DNA of 24,106 bases from RGIG6353 sp045660745 (lineage in GTDB: Bacteria > Bacillota > Clostridia > Oscillospirales > SIG627), in assembly GCA_045660745.1 (NCBI GenBank), contig JAZREJ010000017.1, positions 1-24,106 of the forward strand, read 5' to 3'. The notes under the pieces were generated by a model, which worked only from the letters and a program-made list of their open reading frames with translations, was not told where the DNA came from and ran no database searches. Positions within the stretch are counted from its first letter, which is position 1. Every line of letters starts with the position of its first letter. A program made the translations under genes and the position numbers. Below are positions 23,024 through 24,106 of this stretch, piece after piece.

Positions 23024-24031
23024 ATGTCTAACGATGTAAAGTTTGAAGGAAAAGAAAGAAGACTTGCGGGTATCGTTGCCTGCATGAACGAATACGGCAT
23101 TAAGGACCTTGAGGATGCAAGACAGATTTGTCTCGACAAGGGAATCGACGTTGATGCTATTGTTAAGGGCATTCAGCCCATCGCTTTTGAAAACGCTGCT
23201 TGGGCATATACCCTCGGATGTGCTATCGCACTCAAGAAGGGCGTTAAGACTGCCGCTGACGCTGCAGAGCTTATCGGTGTAGGCCTCCAGGCTTTCTGTA
23301 TCCCCGGTTCTGTTGCCGCTAACCGTAAGGTTGGTCTTGGCCACGGTAATCTCGGTGCTATGCTTCTCCGTGAGGAGACCGAGTGCTTCTGTTTCCTCGC
23401 AGGTCACGAGTCCTTCGCTGCTGCTGAAGGCGCTATCGGTATCGCAAGAAACGCTGATAAGGTTAGAAAGAACCCCCTCCGAATCATACTCAATGGTCTC
23501 GGCAAGGATGCCGCTTATATCATTTCCCGTATTAACGGCTTCACCTACGTTGAAACTGATTACGATTACTATACCGACGAGCTCAAGATAGTTCGTGAGG
23601 TTGCTTTCTCCAACGGTGACAGAGCTAAGGTTCGTTGCTACGGTGCAAATGACGTTTCCGAAGGCGTTGCTATCATGAGAAAAGAGAATGTTGGCGTTTC
23701 CATCACAGGTAACTCCACTAACCCCACCCGTTTCCAGCATCCCGTTGCAGGAACCTACAAGAAGTGGGCGCTTGAAAACGGTGTTAAGTACTTCTCCGTT
23801 GCGTCCGGCGGTGGAACAGGTAGACCTCTCCATCCCGATAACATGGCTGCAGGTCCCGCTTCCTACGGTCTCACCGATACAATGGGACGTATGCATGGCG
23901 ACGCTCAGTTCGCCGGTTCTTCTTCCGTTCCCGCTCACGTTGAGATGATGGGACTTATCGGCGCTGGTAACAACCCCATGGTTGGTATGACCGTTGCTGT
24001 TGCCGTTGCAGTTGAAGAGGCTATGAAATAA
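23024..24031 (+). CDS. GGGtGRT-family protein of unknown function, 335 aa
   Basis: Matches the family named after its GGGtGRT motif; here the motif is GGGTGRP at residues 262-268, followed by LHPDNMA. Gly-rich stretches (GLGHGNLGAM, 104-113; LIGAGNNPMVGM, 311-322) suggest nucleotide or metabolite binding. A CFCF cluster (Cys121, Cys123) and Cys20, Cys36, Cys66 and Cys92 are further possible ligand or redox residues. No signal peptide or membrane helix. The start, ATG at 23024, sits behind AAAGGAGG 18 bases after the scaffold gene. Codon bias is as strong as in its two upstream neighbours, pointing to an abundant protein. Function is undescribed as far as I know. Confidence 0.85.
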   Translation: MSNDVKFEGKERRLAGIVACMNEYGIKDLEDARQICLDKGIDVDAIVKGIQPIAFENAAWAYTLGCAIALKKGVKTAADAAELIGVGLQAFCIPGSVAANRKVGLGHGNLGAMLLREETECFCFLAGHESFAAAEGAIGIARNADKVRKNPLRIILNGLGKDAAYIISRINGFTYVETDYDYYTDELKIVREVAFSNGDRAKVRCYGANDVSEGVAIMRKENVGVSITGNSTNPTRFQHPVAGTYKKWALENGVKYFSVASGGGTGRPLHPDNMAAGPASYGLTDTMGRMHGDAQFAGSSSVPAHVEMMGLIGAGNNPMVGMTVAVAVAVEEAMK

Positions 24032-24046
24032 TTACAAATTATTTCA

Positions 24047-24106
24047 ATGAAATTTGCCCGAGTATCTCGGCCAAATGAAATTCCACAAGTGGAATGAAAT
24101 GCTGAC
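24047..24106. repeat. Start of an array of palindromes separated by ATGAAAT heptamers
   Basis: ATGAAAT occurs at 24047-24053, 24075-24081 and 24094-24100. Between the copies lie two different hairpins: a 21-base unit (24054-24074, arms TTGCCCGAG and CTCGGCCAA, one mismatch, loop TAT) and a 12-base perfect palindrome (24082-24093, TCCAC AA GTGGA). A further unit begins with GCTGAC and is cut by the window edge. It is too short to define fully and is not CRISPR-like, because the spacers are palindromic. Confidence 0.65.

Noticed and set aside
22757..23938. A 393-codon open frame on the minus strand
   Set aside because: It is antisense to the scaffold and GGGtGRT genes. It is open because their biased codon use suppresses stop codons on the other strand; it has low-complexity Ser/Val/Thr content and no domain.
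24047..24106. A CRISPR array
   Set aside because: The constant element is only 7 bases, the units between are palindromic and of unequal length, and no cas gene is near.

Overview
The window looks like chromosomal DNA from a low-to-moderate GC Firmicute of the class Clostridia, probably a gut Oscillospirales-type organism. The support is strong GGAGG ribosome-binding sites, near-consensus sigma-A promoters with 17-base spacers, intrinsic terminators, TTG starts, a PepV-type dipeptidase, a tetrahydrofolate riboswitch ahead of an ECF folate transporter gene, a glycyl radical enzyme, and a remnant of the forespore sigma factor gene sigG. The taxon is inferred from these features; no marker gene fixes it.

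Region 1 (1-14852) is a carbohydrate-use region. A GH3 beta-N-acetylhexosaminidase-like gene (minus strand, running off the left edge) is divergent from a large GH106-like glycosidase gene. Next come an M20 dipeptidase, an Lrp/AsnC regulator, and two tandem paralogous glycosidases (GHL6 barrel plus GH42M-like domain) separated by a hairpin. Converging on these from the minus strand are a cytoplasmic right-handed beta-helix protein and an unusual glycyl radical enzyme, the latter divergent from an AraC regulator. None of the glycosidases has a signal peptide, so the region most likely processes imported oligosaccharides in the cytoplasm. No sugar transporter lies inside the window.

Region 2 (14868-16929) is a folate unit: consensus promoter, THF riboswitch, a hairpin that buries the Shine-Dalgarno sequence, folT (ECF S component), folC (folylpolyglutamate synthase, TTG start), terminator.

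Region 3 (16952-21223) is a self-contained MarR-ABC-ABC exporter operon with a palindromic operator just downstream of its -10 box. The two ABC half-transporters carry complementary degenerate motifs typical of heterodimeric exporters. Directly against its terminator, on the opposite strand, lies a sigG gene cut off in region 2.

Region 4 (21635-24106) is a strongly codon-biased operon: a PduL-type phosphotransacylase, a NifU/IscU-like scaffold variant, and a GGGtGRT-family protein of unknown function. The window ends in the start of an array of short palindromes separated by ATGAAAT heptamers. The best candidates for undescribed biology are the NifU-like/GGGtGRT pair, the glycyl radical enzyme with a GCWE active-site motif, and the truncated sigG.
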